This document shows, one piece after another, positions 1-10,700 of a stretch of 23,838 nt of DNA. How positions within the stretch are numbered: the stretch's first letter is position 1; every line of letters begins with the position of its first letter. The position numbers and the translations under genes were made by a program. The stretch is from Haplomitrium mnioides (lineage: Eukaryota; Marchantiophyta; Haplomitriopsida; Calobryales). The stretch covers positions 1 through 23,838 of the forward strand of contig JBNGIS010010555.1 in the NCBI GenBank assembly GCA_049999725.1. The letters are read 5' to 3'. The notes beneath the pieces are model-generated. The model worked only from the letters and a program-made list of their open reading frames with translations, made no database searches and was not told the DNA's origin.

Positions 1-473
1 ATTCATAAGACCTATAAATGTTGCAGGAGCATTGGTTAATCCAAAAAGAATAACAAGATATTCAAAATGCTCGTATTGACTTTGAAACACTGTTTTTGCA
101 CATCACCTTCCGTGATTCGAATTTGATTGTATCCGCTTCTCAAGTCCAATTTTGTAAAGTAATTTGCTCCTTGAAGTTGATCAAATAAGTCATCCATTCT
201 AGGCAATGGATATTTATTTTTCACCGTTTGTTGATTGAGTGCTCGATAGTCAATGCACATCCTCATACTTCCATCCTTCTTTTTCACAAATAGTACTGGT
301 GCACCATAAGGAGAAATGCTTGGTTTAATAAATCATTTTTCCAACAATTCCGTAATCTGAGATTTGCATTCCTCCTGTTCATGAGGAGGCAAACGATATG
401 GTGCTTTGCACGGTGGAGTACTTCCTAGAATGACCTCAATCTTGTGATCAATGCACCGTTTTGGAGGCAAACC
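1..473 (-). pseudogene. pol: Reverse transcriptase N-terminal part, broken (Ty3/gypsy pol)
   Basis: This is the palm/fingers start of a Ty3/gypsy reverse transcriptase, which copies element RNA into DNA in cytoplasmic particles. Motifs seen on the minus strand include [49 protein letters not shown] and, at 45 to 16 in a shifted frame, [10 protein letters not shown]. The YxDD catalytic box lies beyond the left edge. A TGA stop at 335-333 sits where the family usually has tryptophan. A frameshift near 93-97, in a run of T on the plus strand, separates the LDLRSGY part from [10 protein letters not shown]. Another shift near 470-476 disconnects it from the protease. The longest intact piece is 36-287. 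Identity as RT is certain from the motifs; function is lost. Confidence 0.93.
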
Positions 474-1012
474 CTTGGCAAATCATTGGGAAAAACATCA
501 TTAAACTCCTTCAAGACATCTTGAAATTCATGTGGAACATTACGATTTGAGTCCTCCTTGTCAATAGTGAGCTCTCGTATGAGTCCTAAGAACACCATAT
601 CTTCTTTTTTTATCGTATTTGCTCCAATCACATATAGGGGTAGGTGTCTTGAATGAGATCGTACTCGATCTCCCCAAATCTTCCATTGAGACGTCGTGAG
701 TGTCTGCTTTCTCCAATCTACTTGCGGATGATATCTTTGTAACCACTTCATTCCAAGAATGGCATCATATCTTGCCAATGTTGTGATCTTCCACTCCAAC
801 TTCTCTTTAGAGTTACCCATATGTAGAGGTATACTTTGATATAGTCGTTCAATAGATTCACTTTGGCTATTTGCCATTTCCACCACTTCGTGCTCTTATT
901 TTTCAAGGGGCAACTTCAACTTCAATGCTATCGCTCGTGATAAGTAATTTTCTTTTGCTCCGGAGTCCACCAAAACTCTTATTGTGGATCCTTCCTTCCA
1001 TCCATCCATCAA
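425..1012 (-). pseudogene. pol: Retropepsin-like aspartic protease and protease-RT linker, broken
   Basis: This protease would release gag and pol products from the polyprotein. On the minus strand the active-site block reads IRVLVDSGAKENYLSRAIA, with the D-S-G codons at 967-959. The C-terminal hallmark YDAILGMKWLQRY follows at about 770, and then the usual acidic linker EFQDVLKEFNDVFPNDLP just ahead of RT. A TAA stop at 898-896 interrupts the frame about 20 codons after DSG. A single-base frameshift near 470-476 then throws the end of the frame out of register with RT. The intact open piece is 425-886. The upstream limit is approximate because frames also change between gag and protease. Confidence 0.88.
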
Positions 1013-1109
1013 CCACAATTAACCCTCCATTTTTCTGTTTTTCTATATAATAGATGCTTTCCTTGCCTTTCTTCTTCATCCCAGCAAAACCACGAGGTTT
1101 TTTTACTAG

Positions 1110-2071
1110 TGCCCATCGTTTCCATGACCTTCTTCATCCCCTTTATTGTTTATATTATGGAGAGGTTGCCGAAATACTCGCCATTGATTACGCCACACTG
1201 CTCTACAATTTGGTGCAATGTGTTCTACCTGACCACAATTGTAGCATGTTCGAGTTTCTTGTCGATCATCCATCCTCCTTTTATTAGTTTGTTGTGGTCA
1301 CCCTTGTTGGTGATTTGGGCAATGAAATTCTCTTTTTCTTATATTCCCCAACTCCATAGGCATGGGGCCATAATTTCCTCCAGTTTGCACAATTTCTAGT
1401 GTCCATTCAATTTGTTGAGCAAATGAAATAGCTTCATTTACGTCTTTTGGATTGCGCATCATAACCTCTCCTCTAATTTTTGTCTTTAACCCTTGCAAAA
1501 ATTTGTCAAGGGCTTCCGTTGGACTCATATCTTTGATTTGAACTTGCAGGCTTCGAAATTCCTGAATGTATCTTGCAACACTTCCTTGTTGCTCCAACTC
1601 CCAAAGCTTCATTCTTGCGGTCAATATAGAATTCACTGCTTTAAAATTTTGGAGCAAACCTTCTTTTAAATTGCTCCACAAAAGTTGTTCTCCTCGTGTA
1701 TTTTTCTATCACTCCCAACCTTTTAGCTATATTGATGCATACTCTGTTAAGAATGATCTTGCAAACAATCCTTTCTCCAAATCCGAAGCATTTGGATAAT
1801 ATAACATGTGAACCTCCATTCGATAAATACATCCTTCTGCGATGCCAACTGTGCAACTTTCTCTATAGGGCTCTACTTTGCACAACTTACTCATTTTCTG
1901 AAGTAATGTCTCCCGACTTCCTTCTCCACTTTCTTGTTGTAGTCGCATTTTCACCATTTTTGTCATCAACATGTTTTTTTGTTGCTAGCTTGCTATAAGA
2001 GCTACTTGAAGCTCTTCCAACTTTGTCATCATCCACACTCCTTCTTCAAGACTTCTGGAGTTAGCATCCAT
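1110..2071 (-). pseudogene. gag: Gag-like capsid/nucleocapsid protein, broken
   Basis: Gag would form the particle shell and bind element RNA. I place the start at the ATG at 2071-2069, reading MDANSRSLEEGVW, the first ATG after the leader with a fitting frame. A TAG at 1987-1985 (codon 29) breaks it. The frame resumes at 1972-1727, and at least one frame change follows. The Retrotrans_gag-type core is at 1681-1298, with SILTARMKLWELEQQGSVAR and a following YIQEFRSL typical of the family. A TGA at 1300-1298 ends that piece, but the same frame then carries a perfect CX2CX4HX4C zinc knuckle, CYNCGQVEHIAPNC, at 1246-1205. A TAG near 1110 ends the frame. The exact boundary with protease is unclear. 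Confidence 0.85.
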
Positions 2072-2096
2072 GTTGTTCTGTCACAGTTTTAACCCT

Positions 2097-2306
2097 CTAA
2101 AACTTATACAAACACAAATATATATACACATTCCAATTGTGAAGAATAGGTAAAATAAAAGGTTTAGGGGATGCCAACACAACATTACAGAACCTCTCTC
2201 CAAACTTACAAACTAGAAAATCACGTTGCGCTTGCTTAGACGTTACTCTAATAGAAATATGACATTTGGAGTCAAACTCTTCTAGAGGAGCTTGGTTCAA
2301 ATCCAT
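2097..2306 (-). CDS. Small leader reading frame B (69 aa), paralogue of leader frame A
   Basis: A 69-residue open frame lies between the primer binding site and gag, starting at the ATG at 2306 (MDLNQAPLEEF). I recognise no known domain. Residues 30-53 (FLVCKFGERF... to ...ILP) match residues 32-55 of the frame just upstream at 12 of 24 positions without a gap, so the two come from one duplicated ancestor. A GTG at 2321 would lengthen it by five codons, but ATG is preferred. It could be a real accessory peptide, a captured host segment, or a decayed duplicated leader. Nothing in the sequence shows expression. Confidence 0.3.
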   Translation of the reverse strand: MDLNQAPLEEFDSKCHISIRVTSKQAQRDFLVCKFGERFCNVVLASPKPFILPILHNWNVYIYLCLYKF

Positions 2307-2314
2307 TTTTCTCT

Positions 2315-2530
2315 CTACCACAAAATATTAATAAAACACCTCCATGTAACACCATAGTTTACCACAGGTAAGATGACAGGTTCTCTTGATTCCATCACAA
2401 AAACCATAAAGTCATCACCAAAGTTATACACTAGAAATTGACAAAAGAAATGTTTGTCAATATTAAACACACGAATGTTAAAAGGATTCAATAGAGGAAT
2501 TCTAGGAGGTACAAATGCTCCTCTATCCAT
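2315..2530 (-). CDS. Small leader reading frame A (71 aa), paralogue of leader frame B
   Basis: A 71-residue open frame starts at the ATG at 2530 (MDRGAFVPPRIPLLNPFNIR) and ends nine bases before leader frame B begins. It contains FLVYNFGDDF followed by PVILPVVNYG, the same pattern as FLVCKFGERF and PFILPILHNW in frame B. The repeat offset is 218 bp at the ILP motif. No family is recognised and there is no clear signal peptide or membrane helix. Position after the primer binding site and before gag puts it in the untranslated leader of the element RNA, where coding frames are not usual. Coding status is uncertain, but the homology between the two frames is visible directly. Confidence 0.3.
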   Translation of the reverse strand: MDRGAFVPPRIPLLNPFNIRVFNIDKHFFCQFLVYNFGDDFMVFVMESREPVILPVVNYGVTWRCFINILW

Positions 2531-2726
2531 TGGCTACCATAGTATCAAGTCAAACTTCTTATCTTCATGTACAAAGGATGGGATATCCACTATCCTTTAT
2601 TCATGAAAACTTGATGGTTTAACTCTAATGGAGTCTGACTCAATGCAAAGTGGAGATTCCACTACTCAAAAAGGCCTTAAGTACTTCTCCAAAAAAGGGT
2701 AATCCACACTCTTTAGAGAAGACCAA

Positions 2727-2738
2727 GCTCTCATACCA
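2727..2738 (-). promoter_or_regulatory. Primer binding site (initiator Met tRNA type)
   Basis: The minus strand reads TGGTATGAGAGC, one base different from the common plant primer site TGGTATCAGAGC that pairs with the 3' end of initiator methionine tRNA. It starts one base inside the LTR end at 2740, as expected for minus-strand cDNA priming. This fixes the LTR boundary and the direction of the element. Confidence 0.88.
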
Positions 2739-2870
2739 TTGTAACACTACACACCCATATTACACACACAAGTTAGTACAAGTACAACACATACAAGTTA
2801 GCATAAGAGAAGCGCACAAGAACTTCAAGAACCCACAAGGTAAGAGATGCCAAACAAGGCACTTTCCCTT

Positions 2871-2879
2871 CTTTATATA
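2871..2879 (-). promoter_or_regulatory. TATA box of the left LTR
   Basis: The minus strand reads TATATAAAG about 430 bp into the LTR. It sits about 130 bp downstream of the nearest G-box copy and about 130 bp before the LTR end, which leaves room for R and U5. Transcription would start near 2845 and run toward gag. Confidence 0.65.
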
Positions 2880-3007
2880 CTTGAGAGAAAGCACTTTGCT
2901 TACATAGGTGGAGGAACCCCATTGGTTCCTTTTCTATCCTCTTCTAATTGAACCCCTCTTTTCTCTCTCACTCTAATTGGACCACCTTTTACTTTTGTTC
3001 TCCTTTT

Positions 3008-3200
3008 GCCACGTGTCCTTATCCTTAGAACCTTCCATCTCTTTAATTCTCCTTCTGCCATGTGTCCTTATCTTTAGAACCTTCTCTTTACTTTAATTCT
3101 CCGCTTGCCACGTGTCCTTATCCTCTTCTAAAGTAGTCTATCTAGATTCCCTCTTTCACTTTAATTCGTTGACTTTCTCTCCTCGTGCCACGTGTCCATC
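3008..3200 (-). promoter_or_regulatory. Tandem G-box/I-box module in LTR U3 (four copies)
   Basis: Four copies of GGACACGTGGC-like sequence occur on the minus strand at 3008-3018, 3057-3067 (ACATGG, one change), 3107-3117 and 3187-3197, with spacings of 49, 50 and 80 bp. In three copies a GATAAG I-box directly precedes the G-box, giving GGATAAGGACACGTGGC. Flanking bases are also shared, so this is a true tandem duplication of a roughly 50-bp enhancer-like unit. CACGTG G-boxes are bound by plant bZIP and bHLH factors, and G-box plus I-box combinations are known from light-regulated promoters; ACGTGGC is also the core of ABA-response elements. A role here is inference. Confidence 0.65.
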
Positions 3201-3306
3201 TCTCTATAATAGCAATTGCTTTTTGCTACTCTAACTTAGTAATAGCTTTCTAGACATAGTTGACATTATTTTTAGCCGTGGCTTAGTGAAGTTAGTGATC
3301 GTTACA

Positions 3307-5329
3307 GTCAAACTATACAAGTTATCATACGGGCGTGAATTGATAATTTTTGGGAGGGTATCTAGTAAAACTTCAAGTCTAACTATTCGGTATGATCTGT
3401 TTAGTACTTATTGGATGCGACAACTAAGCTACCACGTTGAAGACAATGTTAGGCAAAGAGAATAGACTAGTTACAATGGAAGAACCTATGGTTAATATTC
3501 TGGACTAGTAGCTAGAGGATTTGGCTGTTGAGTGACAACTACCAATTTACAACATCACTTGGAATCGGGATTTTGGGAGGTTGCTTCGATCGGTTAAAAT
3601 ATAGATATCATAAGAGTTATCTGAAGAACCTGTAGATATAAGAGGCTGATAACTAAACTATATCCAATAGAGGAATGAGCATCTAAACTTTGGAAGGGCT
3701 GGGTTAGTTTAGCGACTAACCAAAACTAACAAACTACATGCTATGAGTTATTGGGGAACTGAACTATGAACCAAATGGGATGCTTACCAGGGAATTACTT
3801 TTTGACTACTTAGATGGAATCTTGATTGCCTTACAAGGATGGGACAACCAACTACTTACTTCTATAAATTTCATGATGTACTGCGAGTTAAACTATGTAC
3901 TATAAAAGATTCAGTGAAGATAGGACAACATAAGAGATGCCGTATCTACTCATTCACACAATTAAGGAGGTATGAACTATAGAGGCATACCTTAACACTT
4001 AATAGATGATCAAAGTTATTCAGCTAGCTGTTGAGATGAGTAACATGCAAACTAACAACCGTGTTCTTAAACAAGCAAAGTGAATTTCTAACTCCCTAGT
4101 TCTTGGATGTGACTAATACTCAAACTCAAATCTTTATACTAGTTCAACTTATGTTGGAGCAATGATAGAAACCAGATGCAATGATAACAATGAATATAAG
4201 AACAATGAATCATACCAAGGGGGCAGACTTCTCTTTAAACAATTACAAGAAACGATGCAACAATTGAGAGGTAGACTCCTTTTTCTTGATCTATAGCCTC
4301 CTTTTTCTAAACCTCTACAAGACGTACACAACATATAGTTAAATCTAAGAACACATAACACTAAAACTATAATTGCGGAGTGACATACTCACATATAGAA
4401 GGATAACCATATTGATTCACACAACTCAACTTAACATTACAACACTGAATGACATCGCAATAACCAAGAACACTAATCTGGTCTATGGATAGTTTTCTTT
4501 AGGACACTTCACAATTCTTTAAAGCCGATTCTTGATAGCACGTCTCTTCCCTACTTGATCTTCTTCTTCAAAAACTTTGCCTTCTCATTCCATCTTCGTA
4601 TTTCTTTATGTAGACCAGCTCGTCTAACTCATCATTTGTATTTTTGTTGAATCTTGTTTTCACTTTTATTAGATTGCCTCATAAACATCATTGCGATCAC
4701 ACTCCATCTTCTGTTTAGCCTCTTGAGTAATCTTTGATATCAATTACTCTTCAATTGTTGATTCAATACTCGTCCTTTACAACACTTCTAGCCAATCTTT
4801 CCATATACTTGCTTAGATCCTTCCATCAACTTTCATGTGGCTATTATATACCTACACCCCTTGTCTTACTTGGCTAGCAGCCACCTTCACTTGACCAATT
4901 CTTCATGCATTTAACTTACCCATTGCTATGCCTCATCCTATGTTATTGTATGCTCCTATTTAATGTCTTTAACTTCTTTTAAAATGTTGATATATAAAAA
5001 AGCACAAAAAAACTCATAAAAAATAACACAATTCTTTTTGACAATCATATACCACATAGAAGAATTTCACATTTGGTTCTTTGAAGTGTTTTTTGACATT
5101 TTGGCTGACCTTGTGCTCATTTGACTGATCTATTTCAAAATCAAATCACTAAATTCTAGTCTAAATACATTAGATAACATATTAGAAATCCAATATAAAG
5201 GAGGTTCTAATCTTCTCATAGCCTTGCTGTAGTTGTTGCAAAGCTGATGATGTAGATCCAATTGAGCTCTATAGTTGCTATTGTGTGCTTTTCAACTATA
5301 CCACTACTATCCATCTTCTGTTGTAACAT
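3307..5329. other. AT-rich spacer without recognisable genes
   Basis: About 2 kb lies between the left LTR and the satellite. I see no open frame longer than about 70 codons with a recognisable motif, no tRNA-like fold, and no clear terminal repeats. It may be old decayed element or ordinary intergenic DNA. Toward 5216-5329 the sequence is still unique, and the first degenerate satellite unit appears at about 5330. Confidence 0.6.
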
Positions 5330-8289
5330 TGGGTGTGTGAGAATTTCAAAAAAATCAACATTTATTGAGAGGTTGTGTGTGAGAAGGTAAGACAAATTGA
5401 GATTCCCATATAGAGGTTGTGTGTGTGAGAGATTAGGACAAATTGAGTCCAATTCAAAAGTTTTGTGTGGAAAGGTATGACAAATTGTGACTTCCATAAA
5501 GAGGTTGTTTGTGTAAGAGGGTGAGACAATTGTGACTTGTATAGAGAGGTTGTGTGTGTGAGAGTTTGAGACAGATTAAGTCTCATTGAAAGGTTGTGTG
5601 TGAGAAGATAACACAAATTGTAACTCCCATTGAGAGGTTGTGTTTGTGAGAAGGTGAGACAAATTCTGACTCTGATGGAGATGTGCGTGTGAGAGTTTGA
5701 GAGAAGTTGAGTCCTAGTAAGAGGTTGTGTATGAGAAGGTAAGACAAATTGTGACTCCCGTGGATATGTTGTGTGTGTGAGAGTTTCAGAGAAATTGAGT
5801 CTCATTAAGAGGTTGTATGTGAGAGGGTAAAACAAGTTGTGATTGTCGTAAAGAGGGTGCGTGCAAGAGAGTTTGAGGCAAATTGAGTCATATATAGAAG
5901 TTGTACGTAAGAAGGTAAAACAACTTGTCCCATAGAGAAGATGTTTATGTGAAAATTTGAGACAAATTGAGTCTCACTAAGAGATGTGTGTGAAAAGGTA
6001 AGACCAATTTCCACTACCATGGAGAGGTTTCGTGTGTGAGAGTTTGAGGCAAAATAAGTCCCATTCAAAGGTTGTGCATGAGAAAGTAAGACAAACTGTG
6101 ACTTTTGTAGAGAGGTTGTGTACGTGAGAGCATAAGAAAACATGTGACTCCCAAAGAGAGGTTGTGTGTTTGAGAAGGTGAGACAAATTATGGCTCCCAT
6201 GGAGAGGTTGTGTGTGTGAGAGTTTGAGACAAATTGAGTCCTATTCACATGTTGTGTGTGAGAAAGTAAGATAAATAGCGACTCTATTGGAGAGTTTTTG
6301 TGTAGGAAAGTTTTAGATGAATTGAGTCCTATTCAGAGGTTGTGTAAGAAGCTAAGAAAAATTCTCACTCTCACATAGAGGTTGTGTATGTGAGAGTTTG
6401 AGAAAAATTGAGTCCTTTTAAGAGGTTGTATGTGAGAGAGTAAGACAGATTGTGATTGCCATGCAAAGGTTGTGTATGTGAGTTTGAGATAAACTAAGTT
6501 CGATACATAGGTTGTTTGTGAGAAGGTAAAAACAATTGTACCTTCCATAGAGAGGTTGTGTATGTGAGAGTCTTAGAGAGATTAAGATTCATTAAGAAGT
6601 TGTGTTTGAGAGGGTGAGATGAATTATGACTACAATGAAAAGGTTTTGTGTGTGAGAGTTTTGAGACAAATTGAACTCCATTCAAAGGTTTTATGTGAGA
6701 AGGCAAGAAAAATTGTGACTCTCATAGAGAGGTTGTGTGTGTGAGAGAGTGAGATCAATTGTGGCTCATATAGAAAGGTTGTGTGTGTGAGATGGTAGGA
6801 CTACTTGTGACTCCTATTGAGAGGTTGTGTGTGTAAGCTTTTGAGAAAAATTGAGTCTTGTTCACAAGTTGTGAGAAGGTAAGACAAATTGTGACTCTTC
6901 TTGGGAGGTTGTGTGTGTCAGAGTTTGAGACAAATTGAGTACCATTTAAAGGTTATGAGTGAGAAGGAATGACAAATTATGACTTCCATAAAAACGTTAT
7001 GTGTGTGAGAGGGTGAGACAAATTGTGACTACCATAGAGAGGTTGTGTGTGTGAGAGGATGAGATAAATTGTGACTCCTATAGAAAGGTTGTGTGCGTGA
7101 GAGTTTGAGACAAGTTGAATCCCATTCAAAGGTTTTGTGTAAGATGGGAAGACAATTCGAGACTTTGATGGAGAGGTTTTGTATGTGAGAGGGTGAGATA
7201 AATTGAAACTCTCATGGCTATATGTGTGAAAGTTCTAGATAAATTGAGTCGATTCTAAAAGTTGTATAAGTGAATGTAGAACAAATTGAAAGTGCCATAG
7301 AGAGAGAGTGTGTGTGTTTGAAAATGTGAGAAAAACTGTGAATCCTATAGAGAAGTTGTGTGTATGAGAGGGTGAGACAATAGGACTACCATAGAGAGGT
7401 TGTTTTTGTGAGAGTTTGAGACAAATTGACACTTATTCACAAGTAGTGCATGAGAAGGTAAGACAGATAGAGAACCTTATGGAGAGGTTGTGTGTAAGAG
7501 AGATTGAGACAAGTTGAGTCTCATTCAAAGGTTGTGTGTGAAAAGGTAAGAGAAATTGTGACTACCATAGAGAGGTTGTGTGTGTGAGAGTTTGAGAAAA
7601 ATTGAGTCTCATTGAATGGTTGTGCATGAGAAGATAAGACAAATCATGAATCCCATGCAAAGGTTGTGTGTGTGAGAGGGTGAGACAAATTTTGACCTTG
7701 ATAGAGAAGTTGTGTGTGTGAGAGTTTGAGAGAAATTGAGTCATATTCACATGTGTGTATGAGAAGGTTGAACAAATTGTGATTCTTATACAAAGATTGT
7801 GTGTGTGTGAGAGAGTGAGACAAATTGAACCCCATCAAGAGGTTGTGCGTGAAAAGGTGAGACAAATTGTGAGTCTCATATAGAGGTTATGTGTGTAAGA
7901 GAGTGAGACAAGTTGAATTCCATCAAGAGGTTGTGCATGAAAAAGTGAACAAATTATGAGTCATATAGAGAGCTTTTTGTGTGAATGTTTAAGACAAATT
8001 GAGTCTGAATAAGAGATTTTGTGTGAGAAGGTGAGATAAGTTATGATTCTCATGAAGAGGTTGTGTGTGTGTAAGATTTTGAGACAAATTGATTCCCATT
8101 TAGAGGTTTTGTGCAAAAAGGTTAGACAAATTGTGACTCTCATGAATTGGTTTTGCATGAGAGTTTGAGAGAGATTAATTCTCATATAAGATGGTGTGTG
8201 AGAAGGTGAGACAAGTGGTGATTATGATAGAAAGATTGTGTATGTGATAGAGAGATAGTGTATGTGAAATTTTGAGACGAATTCAATCC

Positions 8290-10700
8290 CATTCACACGT
8301 TGTGCGTAAGAAGGTAGAACAAGTTTTGACAACCATAGAAAGGTTCTGCGTGTGAGAAGGTGAGACAAGTTGAGTCCTATCGAGAGTTTGTGGGTGAGAA
8401 AATATGAAAAACTGTGCCTTTCATGGAATGGTTGTCAGTGTGAAAGTTTGAGACAAAGTTAGTCCCAATGAGAGATTGTGTGTTTGAAGGTGAGACTGAC
8501 TCCTATAAAGAGGTTGTGTGTGTTATAGTTTGAGACAAATTAAGTCCCATTAAGAGATTGTATGTAAGAGGCTATGAAAAATTGTGATTCTCATGAATAA
8601 GTTGTGTTTGAGAGTTTGAAACACATTGAGTCTCATTAAGAGATGGTGTGTGAGAGGGTGAGACAAGTTGTTACTCTCATGCAGAGATTGTATGTGTGAG
8701 AGTTTGAGACAAATTGAGTCCCATTCAAAGGTTTTGTGTGAAAAGATAAGACAAATTGTGACTCCCATGGAGAGGTTTTGTGTTTAAGAAGGTGAGACAA
8801 ATTGTGACTTTCATAGAGAGGTTGTGTGTGTGAGAGTTTGAAATAACTTGAGTCCTATTGACACGTTGTGTGTGAGAAGGTAGAACAAGCTTTGACAACC
8901 ATAGAGAGGTTGTGTTTGTAAAATTGGGAGACAAATTGAGTCCCATCAAGAGGTTGTGTGCGAGAGAGTATGACAAATTGTCACTCCAAAAGAGAGGTTG
9001 TGTGTGTGAAAGTGTGAGACAAATTGAGTTATAAAAAGAGGTTTTGTATGAGAAGGTGAGATAAGTTGTGATTCCAATAGAAAGGTTGTGTGTGTGAGAG
9101 TTTGAGACAAATTGATTCCTATTCAGAGGTTGTATGCGAGAAGGTTAGACAAATTGTAACTCCCATGGAGAGGTTGTGTGTGTAAGAGTTTGAGACAAAT
9201 TGAGTTCTACAAAGAGGTCGTGTGTAAGAGGCTATAACAAATTGTAACTCTCATGAATAGGTTGTGCTTGAGTGTTTGAGAGAGATTGAGTGTGAGAAGG
9301 TGAGACAAATTGTGACTCTTATGAAGAGATTGTGTATGTGAGAGTTTGAGACAAATTGAGTCCTATTCACACGTGTGTGAGAAGGTAGAACAAGTTTTGA
9401 TAGCCATAAAGAGGTTGTGGTTGTGAGAGGGTGAGACAAATTAAGTCCTATCAAGAGTTTTTGTGTGAAAAAGTATGACAAAATATGACTTGTGTGGGGA
9501 GGTTGTGTATGTAAGAGTTTGAGATGAATTGAGTACTAATGAAAGGTTGTGTGTGTAAGAGTTTGAGACAAATTGAGTCCCATTAAGAGGTTGTATATAA
9601 GAAGCTATAAAAAATTGTGACTCTCATGAATAAGTTGTGCTTGAGAGTTTGAGAAAGATTCTGTCTCATTAAGAGATGGTATGTTACATGGTGAGACAAA
9701 TTGTCATTCTTATAAGGAGATTTTATGTGTAAGAGTTTGAGACAATTTGTGTCCCATTTACAAGTTGTGTGTGAGAAGATAAAACAAGTTGTGACTCTCA
9801 TGACTAGGTTGTGCTTGAGAGTTTGGGAGAGATTAAGTCTCATATAAGATGGTGTGTAAGAGGGTGTGACGAATTGTGAGTCTTGTGGAAAGATTGTGTA
9901 TGTGAGAGTTTGAGACGAATTGAGTCCCATTCACACAATGTGTGTGAGAAGGTAGAACAAGTTTTGACAACCATAGAGAGGATGTGTATGTGAGAGGGTG
10001 AGACAAATTAAGTCCTATCGAGAAGTTGTGTGTGAAAAGGTATGAAAACTTGTCACTTTCATAGAGAGGTTGTGTGTGTGAAAGTTTGAGACAAATTGAA
10101 TCCTAGTAAGAGGTTGTATATGAGGTGAGACAAATTGTGACTCCACTAGAGAGGTTGTGTATGTGTGTGATAGTTTGAGAAAAATTGAGTCCCATTTAGA
10201 GGTTAAGTGCAAAAAGGTTGGACAAATTGTGATTCTTATGGAGGGGATGTGTGTGTGAGAATTGAGACAAATTGAGTCCCATTAAAAAGGTTGTGTGTAG
10301 GAGGCTATGACAGATTGTGACTCTTATGAAAAGGTTATGTTTGAGAGTTTGAGACAAATTAAGTCTCACTAAGAGATGGTGTATGAAAGAGTGAGACAAA
10401 GTTATGATTCTCATAGAGAGGTTGTGTGTGTGAGAGTTTGAGGCAAAATGAGTCCCATTTAGAGGTTGTGTGCAAGAAGGTAAGAGAAATTGTAAGTCCT
10501 ATAAAGAGGTTTTATATGTGAGAGTTTGAAAGGTTGTGCATGAAAAGAAAAGACAAATTGTCTTTCCCTTTGAGAGGTTGAGTGTGTGAGAGTTTGAGAA
10601 AATTTGAGTTCCATTCACACGTTGTGTGTCAAAAGGTAGAACAAGTTTTGACAACTATAGAGAGGTTGTGTGTGTGAGAAGGGAAAACAAATTGAGTTTT
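8290..10700 (+). repeat. Higher-order repeat of about 566 bp within the 88-bp array
   Basis: A variant block with GTAGAACAAG, usually followed by TTTTGACAACCATA, recurs at 8314, 8880, 9385, 9952 and 10636, giving spacings of 566, 505, 567 and 684 bp. A second marker (T[GA]AGTCC before TATC or CATC) recurs at 8371, 8937, 9442 and 10009 with the same 566, 505 and 567 spacings. About 13 subunits make one higher-order unit, with deletions or additions explaining the 505 and 684 intervals. This shows amplification of multi-unit blocks rather than only of single dimers. Confidence 0.7.

Larger units (their letters stand above)
1..3306 (-). mobile_element. Degenerate Ty3/gypsy LTR retrotransposon, 5' portion
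   Basis: Read on the minus strand, the order is 5' LTR, primer binding site, leader, gag with zinc knuckle, aspartic protease, then reverse transcriptase, which is cut by the left window edge. RNase H, integrase and the 3' LTR would lie left of the window. The gag-protease-RT order with an initiator-Met-type primer site fits a plant Ty3/gypsy element, but the lineage cannot be settled because integrase is missing here. At least four in-frame stops and several frameshifts break the coding region, so this copy cannot make a full polyprotein. The 5 bases outside the LTR (GTCAA, 3307-3311) are the expected target duplication, but the partner copy is outside the window. Its LTR ends differ from those of the right-hand element, so the two are different families. 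Confidence 0.93.
2740..3306 (-). repeat. 5' LTR of the left Ty3/gypsy element (567 bp)
   Basis: On the minus strand the LTR begins TGTAACGATC at 3306 and ends GTTACA at 2740, giving 6-bp terminal inverted repeats with the canonical TG...CA. The primer binding site follows after one base. U3 carries a repeated G-box/I-box module at 3008-3197 and a TATA box at 2871-2879. The R/U5 part downstream of the TATA box is rich in short ACACAAGTTAG-like repeats. The matching 3' LTR is outside the window, so insertion age cannot be judged here. Confidence 0.88.

Noticed and set aside
4149-4361. 70-codon minus frame in the spacer
   Set aside because: Short, AT-rich, no motif, no partner features; chance expectation in 2 kb of AT-rich DNA.
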